This document shows, piece by piece, positions 8,873 to 17,921 of a DNA stretch of 32,907 bases (within the stretch, counting starts at the first letter, position 1; every line of letters starts with the position of its first letter). The notes beneath the pieces are model-generated. The model saw only the letters and a program-made list of their open reading frames with translations, searched no databases and was not told the origin of the DNA. The stretch comes from an uncultured Alphaproteobacteria bacterium. Its GTDB lineage: Bacteria > Pseudomonadota > Alphaproteobacteria > SP197. The DNA lies in NCBI GenBank assembly GCA_938048755.1, contig CALIUG010000178.1, forward strand, positions 1 to 32,907, in the 5' to 3' direction. The position numbers were made by a program, and so were the translations under genes.

Positions 8873-8879
8873 GGGGAGA
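8873..8879 (+). promoter_or_regulatory. Shine-Dalgarno deciding the start of paralogue 2
   Basis: GGGGAG here is 7 bases before the ATG at 8886 but almost touches the earlier in-frame ATG at 8880, so 8886 is the better start. A near-identical AGGGGAGAA precedes paralogue 3. Confidence 0.5.
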
Positions 8880-8885
8880 ATGACG

Positions 8886-9764
8886 ATGTCAGATGTTCAG
8901 CACAGCCATGGCGGCGGCCAGGGGCCAGTCACAGGCTTCAGGGTCGGACAGGTGATCGTCCGGAGCTTTTCTGTCTTCTTCAGCAACATCCTGAGTTTCG
9001 TACCGCTGACCGTTGTCGTCGCGATTCCACCGATCGTGTTCTTCATGCTGGCTGCCTCATCCTTTGACTTTGCCTTGATCATGCAGGCCGCAGAGAGCGA
9101 AAACCTTACGGAAGGGCAGGAAGAAGCGCTGATGGGACAGGCCGCACAACTGGCCTGGATTGCCCCCATTGGCTTTCTGCTCCTGATCGGCGCCTCCTTC
9201 TGGTTGTCGGCTGGTGTGACCTATGGGGTGGTTTCATCCCTGCGGGGGCGCCTGGCCGGATCCGTCGAGATTGTGGTGCAATCTCTGCGTTCGGTTCCCA
9301 CGCTCCTGCTGCTGACCCTGATCGGTGCCCTGGCAATGATCCCGATTGCCCTGATCGCCCTGATTCCGTTCCTTGGATTTTTCGTCATCCTGGGCCTGGG
9401 CATCTGGCTCTTCGCCATGTTCTGGGTGACCGTGCCTTCCGTCGTGGTGGAGAGCATCGGCCCCATTGCCGGATTGAAGCGCAGTGCCGCCCTGACCAAG
9501 GGATATCGCTGGCATATCCTGGGCATCATCCTGATCTGGGGTGTGCTCAGTCAGGTGCTCGGCATTCTCTTCAACGTGGTCATGCAGCTGGTCCTGGCGA
9601 GTGTCAGCGTCGAGATTGCCATCCCGCTTGCCATCATCCTGTTCGGCCTCTTCGAAGCGGTTCTCTTTGGTCTTGCCGCTTCTCTGGCCGCCGTGGGTTA
9701 TCACGATTTGCGTATTACCAAGGAAGGTCTGGGCACCGAACAACTCGCCCAGGTCTTCGATTGA
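8886..9764 (+). CDS. Polytopic membrane protein, tandem paralogue 2
   Basis: A 292-residue paralogue of the preceding gene, with the same topology and shared blocks: SAGVTYGVVSSLRGR, a hydrophobic pair ending in FWVTVPSVVVESIGPIAGLKRSAALTKGYRW, and the C-terminal YHDLRITKEGLGTEQLAQVFD. It has an extra His/Gly-rich N-terminus (SDVQHSHGGGQG) before the shared RVGQVIVRSFSVFF start, and a longer acidic loop with ESENLTEGQEEAL between the first two hydrophobic segments. These differences suggest divergence after duplication rather than recent copying. Only 24 bases separate it from paralogue 3, so they are probably co-transcribed. Function unknown. Confidence 0.72.
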   Translation: MSDVQHSHGGGQGPVTGFRVGQVIVRSFSVFFSNILSFVPLTVVVAIPPIVFFMLAASSFDFALIMQAAESENLTEGQEEALMGQAAQLAWIAPIGFLLLIGASFWLSAGVTYGVVSSLRGRLAGSVEIVVQSLRSVPTLLLLTLIGALAMIPIALIALIPFLGFFVILGLGIWLFAMFWVTVPSVVVESIGPIAGLKRSAALTKGYRWHILGIILIWGVLSQVLGILFNVVMQLVLASVSVEIAIPLAIILFGLFEAVLFGLAASLAAVGYHDLRITKEGLGTEQLAQVFD

Positions 9765-9788
9765 TCGGGATTAAAGGGGAGAATTTTC

Positions 9789-10520
9789 ATGCGTGACGTC
9801 AAGACGTTTTCCGTCGGCGCTGTGATTGCAGGCGGTTTCGGGGTCTATCTCAAGAATCTTGCGAGCTTCATCCCGCTGTCGCTTCTGGCCTACAGCCCAG
9901 TCTGGATCGGCTTGCTTATCTTTGGTGCACAGGATCCGCAGAATGCATTTTCCGGCGGCGGTATCGCGATGATTGTGTTGGGTTCAATTGGCGCCTACTG
10001 GCTTCAGGCTTCGCTGATCTACGGCACGATCAGCACGTTACGCGGTGGGACGCCGAGCCTTTCCGAAACCCTCTCTCGTTCACTTCAGGCCTTGTTGGCC
10101 GTCATTGTGATTGCCATCATTTTGAGCATCGTCATGTCGATCGGGTTCATGTTGTTGATCGTGCCCGGTCTGATTCTGATGGCGATGTTCTGGGTCGCCA
10201 TTCCCGTGGCTGTCGTCGAACGCAGTGGTATCGGTGCTGCCTTTTCACGCAGCCGCGAGCTGACGTCGGGACACCGTTGGTCGATTTTCGGCCTGTTTGT
10301 GGTTATCGCTGTGATTGCCGTCGTGGTCCAAATCATCGTCGGTATGATCTTCGGATTTGCAGGTGCACAAAACGTGTCGGTTCTGGGAACCTGGGTCACG
10401 CAACTGGTGAGTATGATCGTTGCGGGAATCTGGGCATGCGTTGTTGCAGTCAGTTACCACGACCTGCGCGTCATCAAGGAAGGCGTTGGAACAGAGCAGA
10501 TCGCTCAGGTTTTCGACTGA
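9789..10520 (+). CDS. Polytopic membrane protein, tandem paralogue 3
   Basis: A 243-residue member of the same family, the shortest of the three, with FSVGAVIAGGFGVYL at the start, LIYGTISTLRGG in the middle loop, then VAIPVAVVERSGIGAAFSRSRELTSGHRW and the C-terminal YHDLRVIKEGVGTEQIAQVFD. AGGGGAG about 8 bases upstream supports ATG 9789. The coding sequence ends inside the end of the convergent RDD gene (16-base tail-to-tail overlap). Function unknown; association with the neighbouring MoxR operon is inferred from position and from similar gene sets elsewhere. Confidence 0.72.
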   Translation: MRDVKTFSVGAVIAGGFGVYLKNLASFIPLSLLAYSPVWIGLLIFGAQDPQNAFSGGGIAMIVLGSIGAYWLQASLIYGTISTLRGGTPSLSETLSRSLQALLAVIVIAIILSIVMSIGFMLLIVPGLILMAMFWVAIPVAVVERSGIGAAFSRSRELTSGHRWSIFGLFVVIAVIAVVVQIIVGMIFGFAGAQNVSVLGTWVTQLVSMIVAGIWACVVAVSYHDLRVIKEGVGTEQIAQVFD

Positions 10521-11455
10521 TCCGGTGACGGTGCTTTGGTTGCCCGTCGCTGTTCCATGGCGTGTTTGTCGGTGCGGCGGTCGCCGAACAGCATGTGCTG
10601 TTCAAGATGGGCGCGCAGGGCGGTGTAGTAGTCGTTGAGGAAGCGATAGGCGTCGATGGGGCCGTCGCCTTTCCATTCCGTCTTGTCGCGGATGCGCCGC
10701 CACACTTCGTCGATGGTGGCCCTGGTTGTAGCGTTGTCGGGAGCGCGCAGGACGGTTTCGAGAACCTGTAGTTCGGTGATGCCATAGACGTCGAGTTGGG
10801 CCGGCGTGAAGGTATAGGTCGCGGTGATCTGTTCCGGCGCTTTCTGGCGAAATCCACGCGGTATGGTCGTTGCCGAGACGAGATCGCGTTTCAGCTCGAA
10901 CTTGCGTCCCGAGACCACCCAGGTTCCGGCAATCATGTCCCCGACACGCATGCGATCCCGGTTGAAGAGCGGCATCAGCGTGAAGATGCCAAGCCACAGC
11001 AGGCAGAGCAGGGTGAACAGCCCTCCGATGGAATCCTGATAGGGAAACAGGAGAATGCTGAGGGGGATGAAGACCTCGACCTCGCGCATCATGTTGCGCG
11101 CAGCTATGGCACTGGGCGCAAGCGCGCCGCCGCGCCGGTCAACGACGCGCAGGCCAAGCAGCCGTTTCCCCGCTGTCTGTCCCTGCCAGCGCAGCTCGAA
11201 AGCCATGAAATAGAAGCTGCGCACGAAGAACGAGATCATGATGACAAGTGCCATCGCAAGATCGCCACCAAGAACAAAGAGGGCGCCAAATCCAATGACG
11301 AGCCAGGTGCCGATCAGACACAGAACCATGATCATGAGGTCGATCAGGAACGCTCCGGCGCGCTCCCCGCGATCGCCCAGTTCCAGACGCACCGGGACGC
11401 CCTCCGGCGTTACCAGGCTGCGCAGGCCCAAGTGCTGGGTATCAGTTGCCGCCAC
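10505..11455 (-). CDS. RDD family membrane protein
   Basis: A 316-residue protein with an N-terminal RDD domain (the motif RAGAFLID with R32 and D39) holding about three membrane segments, including a second conserved block WQGQTAGKRLLGLRVVDRRGG. This is followed by a soluble C-terminal half of about 140 residues (from roughly residue 185) that is not part of the RDD domain. The start is uncertain because there is no ATG before the first membrane segment: GTG 11455 overlaps the SpoIIM-like stop by 14 bases and is chosen, with TTG 11461 or 11476 as alternatives. It is the last gene of the six-gene operon. RDD proteins are poorly characterised; transport roles have been suggested for some. Confidence 0.75.
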   Translation of the reverse strand: MAATDTQHLGLRSLVTPEGVPVRLELGDRGERAGAFLIDLMIMVLCLIGTWLVIGFGALFVLGGDLAMALVIMISFFVRSFYFMAFELRWQGQTAGKRLLGLRVVDRRGGALAPSAIAARNMMREVEVFIPLSILLFPYQDSIGGLFTLLCLLWLGIFTLMPLFNRDRMRVGDMIAGTWVVSGRKFELKRDLVSATTIPRGFRQKAPEQITATYTFTPAQLDVYGITELQVLETVLRAPDNATTRATIDEVWRRIRDKTEWKGDGPIDAYRFLNDYYTALRAHLEQHMLFGDRRTDKHAMEQRRATKAPSPDQSKT

Positions 11456-12446
11456 GATCAACCCCGCTGCGTGCAAAGTATGTCAGCCAGAAGGTGAGCA
11501 TGACGCCGCCAATGGCAAAGCGCAGCCAGGTTTCCTGGATCAGCTGCCGGCCCAGGCCCTCCAGGATGGCAGCAACGAACAGCATGACCACGGCCCCCAT
11601 GACAACCACGGCCGCCGTGCGGCCGCGATCCGCGAGCGCGGCAAGGCGAGACCGGCGTCCGGGGCTGATGATGCCGCCGCCAAGATAGAAGCCGGCGCCA
11701 CCGCACAGGATAATGGCCAGAAGCTCCGTGGTGCCGTGGATCGAGAGCCAGCCCAGGAACCCCACAGTCAGGTCCTGGCCGGCAAACACCGCGCACATGG
11801 CGCCTAGAAGCATGCCGTTGAACAGCAGCAGCAGGACCACGGGTATTCCGAAGATGGCACCCAGGGCAAAACAGAGCATGGCCACGCCGGCATTGTTGGA
11901 AAACAGGAATGCGGCAAAGGTAATCAACGCGTCATGCCAACTGACGGCTTCGAAGATGGTTGCTTCCAGTTCGGCGCGTGTCGCCTCGGGCGTGCGGCCA
12001 CCGGCCATGTCGGCACTGATGAAGGCGTAAAACCAGTCCGGATTGCTGGCGGTAATGCTCCAGCCCGCAGCGATGCCAAGGAACAGCAGGAAGGCGCTGG
12101 CTGAACTGTGCAGGCGCGTCTTGCGTACGGCGGCCGGGAAATCGAGCGCGAAAAACTTGCCCAGCATGCCGCCCAGTCCGGCTCGCACGCCATAGATGGT
12201 GAAGTAGGCCCGTGTCGCCAGGCCTTCGAGGTAATCCAGCAGGTTGGCATCCAGGGAAATGCTGCGCGCAACCGAAAGGGAAGACATGCAGGCGCGATAG
12301 AGCGTGGGAATGCGCAGAATCTCTTCAGGTGGGAGGGAGCGCAGACCACGCTTCTCCGCGCGTTCGATCAGACCTTCGAGGTCGCGCCAGTTCTGTTCAC
12401 GTTCGGCACGGAAACGGTAACTCTTGATGAGATCGCCGGAAGCCAT
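11442..12446 (-). CDS. SpoIIM-like (stage II sporulation protein M, DUF95) membrane protein
   Basis: A 334-residue integral membrane protein of the SpoIIM/DUF95 family. A soluble helical N-terminus (about 1-100, including LIKSYRFRAEREQNWRDLE) precedes the membrane domain. The membrane domain holds the family-typical FSNNAGVAMLCFALGAIFGIP segment (N-N preceding Gly) and the LSIHGTTELLAIILCGGAGF segment with the conserved H-G-x-x-E. In Bacillus SpoIIM joins a peptidoglycan-remodelling complex during engulfment; homologues in non-sporulating bacteria usually sit in MoxR/DUF58/RDD operons as here. The gene starts 3 bases after the DUF58 stop and overlaps the RDD start. Confidence 0.82.
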   Translation of the reverse strand: MASGDLIKSYRFRAEREQNWRDLEGLIERAEKRGLRSLPPEEILRIPTLYRACMSSLSVARSISLDANLLDYLEGLATRAYFTIYGVRAGLGGMLGKFFALDFPAAVRKTRLHSSASAFLLFLGIAAGWSITASNPDWFYAFISADMAGGRTPEATRAELEATIFEAVSWHDALITFAAFLFSNNAGVAMLCFALGAIFGIPVVLLLLFNGMLLGAMCAVFAGQDLTVGFLGWLSIHGTTELLAIILCGGAGFYLGGGIISPGRRSRLAALADRGRTAAVVVMGAVVMLFVAAILEGLGRQLIQETWLRFAIGGVMLTFWLTYFARSGVDRGGN

Positions 12447-12449
12447 GGG

Positions 12450-13754
12450 TCAGATCATCTCCCGCATCTTGATGGCAAGGTAGCGGTTGACGAGATCGGG
12501 CCCCAGCCTGCCGACCGGTGCTTCCAGACACATCACACCCATGCGTTCGAGCTTCATGAAGACCTCCCGCCGGTCACGCAGGAGATCGTGGGCGACCACG
12601 GCCCCGGCAACATCCTCGAGTGTGTTGGGTGGGGTGGCGATGCGCAGCTCCAGGGATGGTTCGCGCAAGGCAAGGAACACCACGACATGGCGGCGCGCAA
12701 GGTGGGTCACGTTCTCGATCATCAGTTCGGCGGTTACGGTATCGACAAAGTCCGATGCCACGATGACCAGGGAGCGCCGACGCAGGCGCCCGCCAAGTTC
12801 CGCCAGAGCCAGGGTGAAGTTGGTCTCCTCCGTGCTGTAGTCAAGCGCGCTGAAGGCGTGCTGGATGCGCGGCAGGACACCGGTGCCGCCGGCCGGCGCG
12901 GTGAAGGTATGGGCGCGCGCGTCGAACCCGTATACGCCGACACGATCGCCCGCCATCAGGGAAACGTAGCTGAGCAGGAGCAGGGCGGTGATGGCGTGGT
13001 CGAGTTTCGGCACGCCCTCAATCGGTTCGGACATCAGATGGCCGGTGTCGAGTGCCAGAATGATGTTGTGGTTGCGTTCGGTCTGGAACTCCTTGCACAC
13101 CAGACGCCGGTGGCGCGCGGAGTGTTTCCAGTCGATGGAACGGGAATCCAGGCCGGCAACATAGTCGCGCAGGGCGTCGAATTCCGTGCCGGTGCCCTTC
13201 TGATGCTGGCGCTTGGAACCGATGGGGGCATCGCTGGCCGAGAAGTTGAGCGCGTCACGCTTGACCGCGGCAATGTTGGGAACAATGGCACTCTCGAGAT
13301 CGAGCGGTCGTTTCAGCGTGCGTGCGACCAGCCCGAACGGACCCTGGATGCGCAGCCACAAGGCATGGAGTTTGACAATGCCGCGCCGGAAGGTCTCCAC
13401 GTCCAGCACGTGATGGGATTCTACGCCGCCCTGGGTGCGCCCGCTGATCTGTGCGACCGGATGAACGGGCCCTTCCATGTCCAGGCCGATTTCAACCGGT
13501 GTTGCGCGCGATGTCATCAGTTGCACGGTGACGTGCTCGGTTTCCCCGATATGCAGCATGGCCGGACAGGTCACATGGGATTCAACACGGTGGCGCAGCA
13601 ACACCACAAGACCGTCCATGGCGATCAGAGCCAGCGCGGCACCCAGATAGGCAAGGCCATAAACCCAGCTTTGTGGTGCAGCCAGGGCAGCGACCAGCAT
13701 GACCGGTGCACCGGCACCGACCATCAGGGCTGCACGCTGCGTGGGATGAATCAT
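12450..13754 (-). CDS. DUF58 domain protein (vWA-like), MoxR partner
   Basis: A 434-residue membrane-anchored protein with two N-terminal hydrophobic segments (about 10-52) and a DUF58 domain. The DUF58 core is visible as [27 protein letters not shown] (about 187-213) followed by LALDTG (233-238), the start of the von Willebrand A-like fold. The metal-site DxSxS is degenerate (D236-T-G-H-L), as is usual for DUF58. The middle region (about 65-165) looks like a beta-sandwich. The ATG overlaps the MoxR stop (ATGA). DUF58 proteins are the standard partner of MoxR AAA+ ATPases and are thought to act in envelope protein or complex maturation; no substrate is known. Confidence 0.85.
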   Translation of the reverse strand: MIHPTQRAALMVGAGAPVMLVAALAAPQSWVYGLAYLGAALALIAMDGLVVLLRHRVESHVTCPAMLHIGETEHVTVQLMTSRATPVEIGLDMEGPVHPVAQISGRTQGGVESHHVLDVETFRRGIVKLHALWLRIQGPFGLVARTLKRPLDLESAIVPNIAAVKRDALNFSASDAPIGSKRQHQKGTGTEFDALRDYVAGLDSRSIDWKHSARHRRLVCKEFQTERNHNIILALDTGHLMSEPIEGVPKLDHAITALLLLSYVSLMAGDRVGVYGFDARAHTFTAPAGGTGVLPRIQHAFSALDYSTEETNFTLALAELGGRLRRRSLVIVASDFVDTVTAELMIENVTHLARRHVVVFLALREPSLELRIATPPNTLEDVAGAVVAHDLLRDRREVFMKLERMGVMCLEAPVGRLGPDLVNRYLAIKMREMI

Positions 13755-14707
13755 TTGGGCGTGGGCGTCTGTTCGATGATGTCGTCGACGATGCTGTCGG
13801 CATCGAGCCCTTCGATCTCGGAGGCCGGCGAAAGGACAATGCGGTGGCGCAGAGCAGGAGAGGCCAGGTACTTCACGTCGTCTGGGATGACGTAGTCCCG
13901 GCCGGATAAGGCGGCCAGGGCTCGTGCTGCGCTGGCCAGCATGTTGGCAGCGCGCGGCGATGCGCCAAAAGAAAGGCCGGGATGTTCGCGGCTGGCGCGG
14001 ATCAGGTCGACGATGTAGTCGACAAGATCATCGCTCAGACGCACGGTTTCGACCTGACGGCGGACCTCTTCAAGCTGGTCGAGCGTTGCCACCGGTTCGA
14101 TGTTGAACGCTGCTGGTCCCGACATCGTCGTCTTGTGTCCGTGCTGGCGCACGATCGCGCGTTCATCCTCGCGGGAGGGGTAATCCACGATGTGCTTGAA
14201 GAGAAAACGATCAAGCTGCGCTTCGGGCAGGGGATAGGTGCCCTGCTGCTCGATGGGGTTCTGAGTCGCCACGACCATGAAGCCGGCATCCAGCGCGTAG
14301 TTTTCACCATCAATCGTGACCATGCGTTCCTGCATGGCCTGCAGCAGGGCGGCCTGGGTCTTGGGCGGTGTGCGGTTGATTTCGTCGGCCAGAAGCATCT
14401 GGGTGAAGATCGGACCCTTGGTCAGAATAAAGCGGTTGTCGGTGAAATTGAAGAGGTTGGTGCCGATCACGTCGCCTGGCATCAGATCCGGCGTAAACTG
14501 CACACGCCCGAAGTCCAGATCCAGGCTTGCGGCAAAACAGCGCACGATCATGGTCTTGGCGGTACCGGGCACGCCTTCCATCAGAACATGGCCGTCGCTC
14601 AACAGGGCAACCAGGAGCAGGTCGATGGCAGAATCCTGCCCGACGACGGCCTTCTTGACCTGTGCCTTGATGTCACCGGTCAGCTTCGCAATGTGTTCAA
14701 GATCCAC
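13751..14707 (-). CDS. MoxR-family AAA+ ATPase
   Basis: A 318-residue AAA+ ATPase of the MoxR family, cytoplasmic and chaperone-like. Seen: VVGQD (21-25), Walker A GVPGTAKT (45-52), the [12 protein letters not shown] block (71-82), Walker B LLADEIN (105-111) with [16 protein letters not shown], sensor 1 ATQNP, and the C-terminal lid with GASPRA and [12 protein letters not shown]. The start is GTG 14707, preceded by GGAG about 7 bases upstream and overlapping the DUF4350 stop by 11 bases; a longer frame from 14824 only adds residues antisense-like in composition. It is followed by DUF58 in ATGA overlap, the classic MoxR-vWA pair. Confidence 0.88.
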   Translation of the reverse strand: MDLEHIAKLTGDIKAQVKKAVVGQDSAIDLLLVALLSDGHVLMEGVPGTAKTMIVRCFAASLDLDFGRVQFTPDLMPGDVIGTNLFNFTDNRFILTKGPIFTQMLLADEINRTPPKTQAALLQAMQERMVTIDGENYALDAGFMVVATQNPIEQQGTYPLPEAQLDRFLFKHIVDYPSREDERAIVRQHGHKTTMSGPAAFNIEPVATLDQLEEVRRQVETVRLSDDLVDYIVDLIRASREHPGLSFGASPRAANMLASAARALAALSGRDYVIPDDVKYLASPALRHRIVLSPASEIEGLDADSIVDDIIEQTPTPK

Positions 14708-15893
14708 CGAACATCTCCAGTTTCCATTCGTGATAGCGCCGGGCCAGGGCGACAGGGTGCAGGGTCTGCTGCCTGCGGCAGGGCAGTTTGGCCGTGATGC
14801 CACGACGCTCCGCGATGCGCTCAAGTTGCGGCCGCAGATCGTCTGTGGCGTCGCGGTTCGTCAGGCGCAGGCGTTGGCCGGCTTCGATCACGGTTGCCTC
14901 GCCATAACGTTCCGCGACATGAGCACCATGACCGCCCGAGATCAGAAGCCGTGCAGCATTTTCAATGAGAGCGTCCTTGCCTGATGAGAACGCCGGCATG
15001 GGCGGAAGCGGTGCCCCGAACCGGCGCGCTGAATGCCAGACGATCAACCACATGGTGACCAGAGCCAACAGGGTTGCTGCGAGGTAGGGCGGTTCGAACA
15101 TCAGTCTCCAGACGTTCTTCTCGACTGCGAAGCCGTGCAGCGTTTCGTCGATGAAGATGCGCCCGCCCGGCAGCAGCAGGACATCCACAAGAGCAAGGGC
15201 CAGATGGGCATTGTCACCGAGGTGCAAACCATGATTGGCGATCAGGTCAGGGTCTGTCAGAACCGCGATGCGCAGGTTGCTTGATTCGACATAGGCCATC
15301 AGGTTGCCGTCCGGTCCGGTGACGATCGGGCGCAGGTCTAGGGATTTTACGAACTGCGCATCGGCCAGAGTCGGCACCCATTCGGGGAAACGGTTCAGCG
15401 TCAGGGTTTCGACGGAGCCACGTGTCGCAGTAGCGTTCTCGATGACTTCGTCAGCCAGCAACTGGACCGCCTCGATTGGAAGCAACTCTGCCCGTTCGAT
15501 CCAGCCTGGATCTTCGGTTGATGGCCAGGTGGCCCATTTCGGCAGGACGATCAGAACCTGCGCCTGTTCTCGCGATAGGCTCTCCAGCCTCTCGGAACTG
15601 AACAGTCTGATATCGGGTTCGGCAATGATGATCAGGTCCCGGGATGTGATGTGTCTGGCTTCGGGGTCACGATTGATGAAGACGCGGTAACGCATGGCGC
15701 GCAAGAGCTCGACAAAGGCGCCATGACCAACGGCTGAATCGGAGTAACTGCTTCCCTTTGCTGTCGTCGGAGGGCCGATCGTGTCACCGAAGATCAGCAG
15801 GAACAGCGAGCCAACCAGACCGACGCCGCCAATCATCAGCATCCAGACAACACCGCGGCGGCCAATGACCTGATCCTGCGTCGCGGCGCTCAT
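14697..15893 (-). CDS. DUF4350 domain membrane protein
   Basis: A 398-residue protein with a membrane segment at about 14-36, an extracytoplasmic region beginning with the DUF4350 hallmark [26 protein letters not shown] (46-71), a Rossmann-like segment with LIIIAEPDI, and a second membrane segment near 290 ([17 protein letters not shown]). A cytoplasmic tail of about 100 residues follows. DUF4350 domains resemble the non-catalytic GATase-like/IFT52-type folds; no active-site residues are evident. ATG 15893 overlaps the DUF4129 stop (ATGA); a longer frame to 15944 is not needed. Part of the MoxR operon; function unknown. Confidence 0.78.
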   Translation of the reverse strand: MSAATQDQVIGRRGVVWMLMIGGVGLVGSLFLLIFGDTIGPPTTAKGSSYSDSAVGHGAFVELLRAMRYRVFINRDPEARHITSRDLIIIAEPDIRLFSSERLESLSREQAQVLIVLPKWATWPSTEDPGWIERAELLPIEAVQLLADEVIENATATRGSVETLTLNRFPEWVPTLADAQFVKSLDLRPIVTGPDGNLMAYVESSNLRIAVLTDPDLIANHGLHLGDNAHLALALVDVLLLPGGRIFIDETLHGFAVEKNVWRLMFEPPYLAATLLALVTMWLIVWHSARRFGAPLPPMPAFSSGKDALIENAARLLISGGHGAHVAERYGEATVIEAGQRLRLTNRDATDDLRPQLERIAERRGITAKLPCRRQQTLHPVALARRYHEWKLEMFGGS

Positions 15894-16606
15894 GCCCGGC
15901 CTTCTGAAACGCCGTCGAGCAACTTGAGCGCGCCGCTCCGACATTCGGCAAATTCATCGCGACTGGCATCGCGGCCGCCGAAATGGGTCAGCTCGGACGA
16001 TCGTACGAGCAGGCCCAGCAGGCCTTCCTGGTCGCTGGTGAGATTGGATTGGTTAACGATTTCGCGGGCTGTGGTGGAACTGCGCCACGCCATGGCCGCG
16101 CGCTCGCGCAGGCGCGTCAGAACGGCCAGCAACAGGGCGTGTATGGCTTCGCCGTAACGCCCCTGTCCGGCAAGGTCATCGGCTGCAGCGAGCCAACCCT
16201 GGGCCGTGGCGGGCCTCTGCGGCTTGCCCTCGCTCGTTTCCCCCGTTTCGTCCTCATCAAGTGCGCGGTTGAAGGCCGGCAGCCGCGCACCAGACAGAAG
16301 CATGAACAGAATGACGATCATGAAGATGCCGAAGGCCGCGAGAATGGCATAAAACGCCAACAGCATGACATTGGCAGGCAAGGCCAGATCAGACGGTTCG
16401 AGGTCGATGAAATCGATGGTGGTTTCGGGTTCGTAAGGAGCTGGCAGGTCTTCCTGGTAGTTGCCATGTTCGTAAACGCGCTCAAGGGCATCATCGATGG
16501 CGTCAGCATGGGCTGTGCCCACGCCAAACAGCAGGATCAGGACAGCAAGGCCTTTGAGCCAGTATCCCAATCCGCCGATGCCGCCTGATCGTCTACCTGC
16601 CAGCAT
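15890..16606 (-). CDS. DUF4129 domain membrane protein
   Basis: A 238-residue exported and membrane-anchored protein, first gene of the six-gene MoxR operon. It has a signal-like N-terminus ending in VGTAHA (cleavage about residue 34), a short extracytoplasmic stretch, a membrane segment (about 78-102), and a C-terminal cytoplasmic DUF4129 domain with YGEAIHALLLAVLTRLRER and WRSSTTAREIVNQ. DUF4129 is often fused to or next to transglutaminase-like or DUF4350 proteins. The start is unsure: ATG 16606 is used, but TTG 16624 is in frame 6 codons upstream and neither has a strong Shine-Dalgarno. The 141 bases to the divergent amidohydrolase gene must hold both promoters; no convincing -35/-10 pair was seen. 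Confidence 0.72.
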   Translation of the reverse strand: MLAGRRSGGIGGLGYWLKGLAVLILLFGVGTAHADAIDDALERVYEHGNYQEDLPAPYEPETTIDFIDLEPSDLALPANVMLLAFYAILAAFGIFMIVILFMLLSGARLPAFNRALDEDETGETSEGKPQRPATAQGWLAAADDLAGQGRYGEAIHALLLAVLTRLRERAAMAWRSSTTAREIVNQSNLTSDQEGLLGLLVRSSELTHFGGRDASRDEFAECRSGALKLLDGVSEGRA

Positions 16607-16735
16607 GTCGCCCAAGCACCGCAACCTTTCGTTGCCTGACTATAGGACGCATGCCCGTGAAACCGGAAGGGTGGGCAGAATCAAAGCAGGCCTTGCATTT
16701 GGTGTTCAGACAGGTTGCACTTTGACCTGACAACT

Positions 16736-16740
16736 GGAGG
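16736..16740 (+). promoter_or_regulatory. Shine-Dalgarno selecting a GTG start
   Basis: GGAGG 7 bases before GTG 16748. It rules out the upstream ATG at 16715, which has no ribosome binding site. Confidence 0.65.
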
Positions 16741-16747
16741 ATTTGCC

Positions 16748-17845
16748 GTGTCAGATGCACCCGTGATTTCTGCTGACAGCCATGTTCAGGAGCCGCCAGA
16801 GCTCTACAGCGAGTGGCTCGACAAGAAATTCAGGGATCGCGCACCGCGCGTCGAAGTGCGGGACGGGGCCGAATACTCGGTTGTCGACGGCAAGAAGCCC
16901 CGGCGCGTCGACCTGGCGGAAGAACGCTCTGATGAGGATGATCAGAACCGGGAGTTCCGCGATGACCCAACAGGTGGCCGTGATCTTGATCGTCGTCTGA
17001 AGGATCAGGAACGTGACGGTGTTTCTGCCGAGGTGATCTATCCCAACAGTTCGCTCTTTCTCTACAATTCCAAGGATCCCGGGTATCAGTTTGCCGTGGC
17101 GCGCGCCTACAACGATTGGGGCATCGGCCTGTTTGGCCAACGCAAGGACAAGTTCCTGCCGGTTGCCATCGTACCGGTCATCGATCTCGAGGAAGCCGTT
17201 CGTGAGGTCGAGCGTGTCGCCAAGGCCGGTTATCGCAGCATTAAGATCCCGCTCACCATGGAAAGCCGGCCATACAACCTGCCGGACTATGAGCGGTTCT
17301 GGGCTGCCTGTGCCGATCATGATCTGGTCGTGAGTCTCCACGCGTTCACCGAGAGCGAGGACTATTACCCCGAGGACTGGGGCGAGGAGGAGGGGCATGG
17401 CGGTGCTCTGGCTCACATGGCCATGAGCATGGCGCGTGGACAGAGCCCGGTTGCCTTGCTGATCGCCTCGGGCGCCCTGCAGCGGCATCCCGATCTGAAG
17501 TTTGTTGTCGTGGAGTGCGGTGCAGGCTGGCTCGCCTGGCTGCTTTACGTGATGGATGAGCAGGTCGAGAAGAAACACATGTGGGTGCGCCCGCAACTGG
17601 AGATGAAACCCAGTGAGTTCTTCCGCCGTCAAGGCGCGGTGACCTTCAGTGACGACCCCATTGCCCTCCGTCTGCTGGATTACACCAGTGCAGATGTCCT
17701 GATGTGGGGCAGCGACTATCCCCATGATGAAGGCACGTTCCCGTACAGTCAGGACGTGATCGAGCGAACCTTTGCCGGCATCTCTGCAGAGGACAAGCGC
17801 AAGATCGTCCATGACAACGCAAAGCGCATGTACGGTTTTGCCTGA
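16748..17845 (+). CDS. Amidohydrolase_2 family metal-dependent hydrolase
   Basis: A 365-residue TIM-barrel hydrolase of the amidohydrolase-2 family (relatives include aminocarboxymuconate semialdehyde decarboxylase and 2-pyrone-4,6-dicarboxylate hydrolase). Metal ligands visible are D10-S-H12 in the first strand (ISADSHVQEP), a mid-barrel histidine in SLHAFTES, and the closing aspartate in MWGSDYPHDEGTFPYSQ. The charged insertion at about 58-92 (rich in Asp, Arg, Glu) is typical of the family branch that begins DSHVxEP. GTG is the start. It is followed after 76 bases by a glutamine-synthetase-like gene, an arrangement that mirrors the fused domains of fungal FluG. Reaction unknown: hydrolysis or decarboxylation of an amide or carboxylate. 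Confidence 0.8.
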   Translation: MSDAPVISADSHVQEPPELYSEWLDKKFRDRAPRVEVRDGAEYSVVDGKKPRRVDLAEERSDEDDQNREFRDDPTGGRDLDRRLKDQERDGVSAEVIYPNSSLFLYNSKDPGYQFAVARAYNDWGIGLFGQRKDKFLPVAIVPVIDLEEAVREVERVAKAGYRSIKIPLTMESRPYNLPDYERFWAACADHDLVVSLHAFTESEDYYPEDWGEEEGHGGALAHMAMSMARGQSPVALLIASGALQRHPDLKFVVVECGAGWLAWLLYVMDEQVEKKHMWVRPQLEMKPSEFFRRQGAVTFSDDPIALRLLDYTSADVLMWGSDYPHDEGTFPYSQDVIERTFAGISAEDKRKIVHDNAKRMYGFA

Positions 17846-17910
17846 GTCCGGAAAATTGAATGGTTCAGTCAGGAAGGCATTCGATCTAAGTTCGCCGACA
17901 CGCTGAAATC

Positions 17911-17916
17911 AGGAGG
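17911..17916 (+). promoter_or_regulatory. Consensus Shine-Dalgarno before a GTG start
   Basis: AGGAGG, 5 bases before GTG 17922, fixes the start of the glutamine-synthetase-like gene. Confidence 0.65.
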
Positions 17917-17921
17917 TTAGC

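Noticed and set aside
12108-13895. A 595-codon open frame on the plus strand, opposite the SpoIIM-like and DUF58 genes
   Set aside because: Its translation shows no family motif, while the minus-strand frames there encode recognisable domains with coupled starts. Long antisense frames are expected in GC-rich DNA with strong third-position bias.
16751-17812. A 353-codon minus-strand frame opposite the amidohydrolase
   Set aside because: The plus strand carries the metal-binding motifs and a good GTG start with GGAGG.
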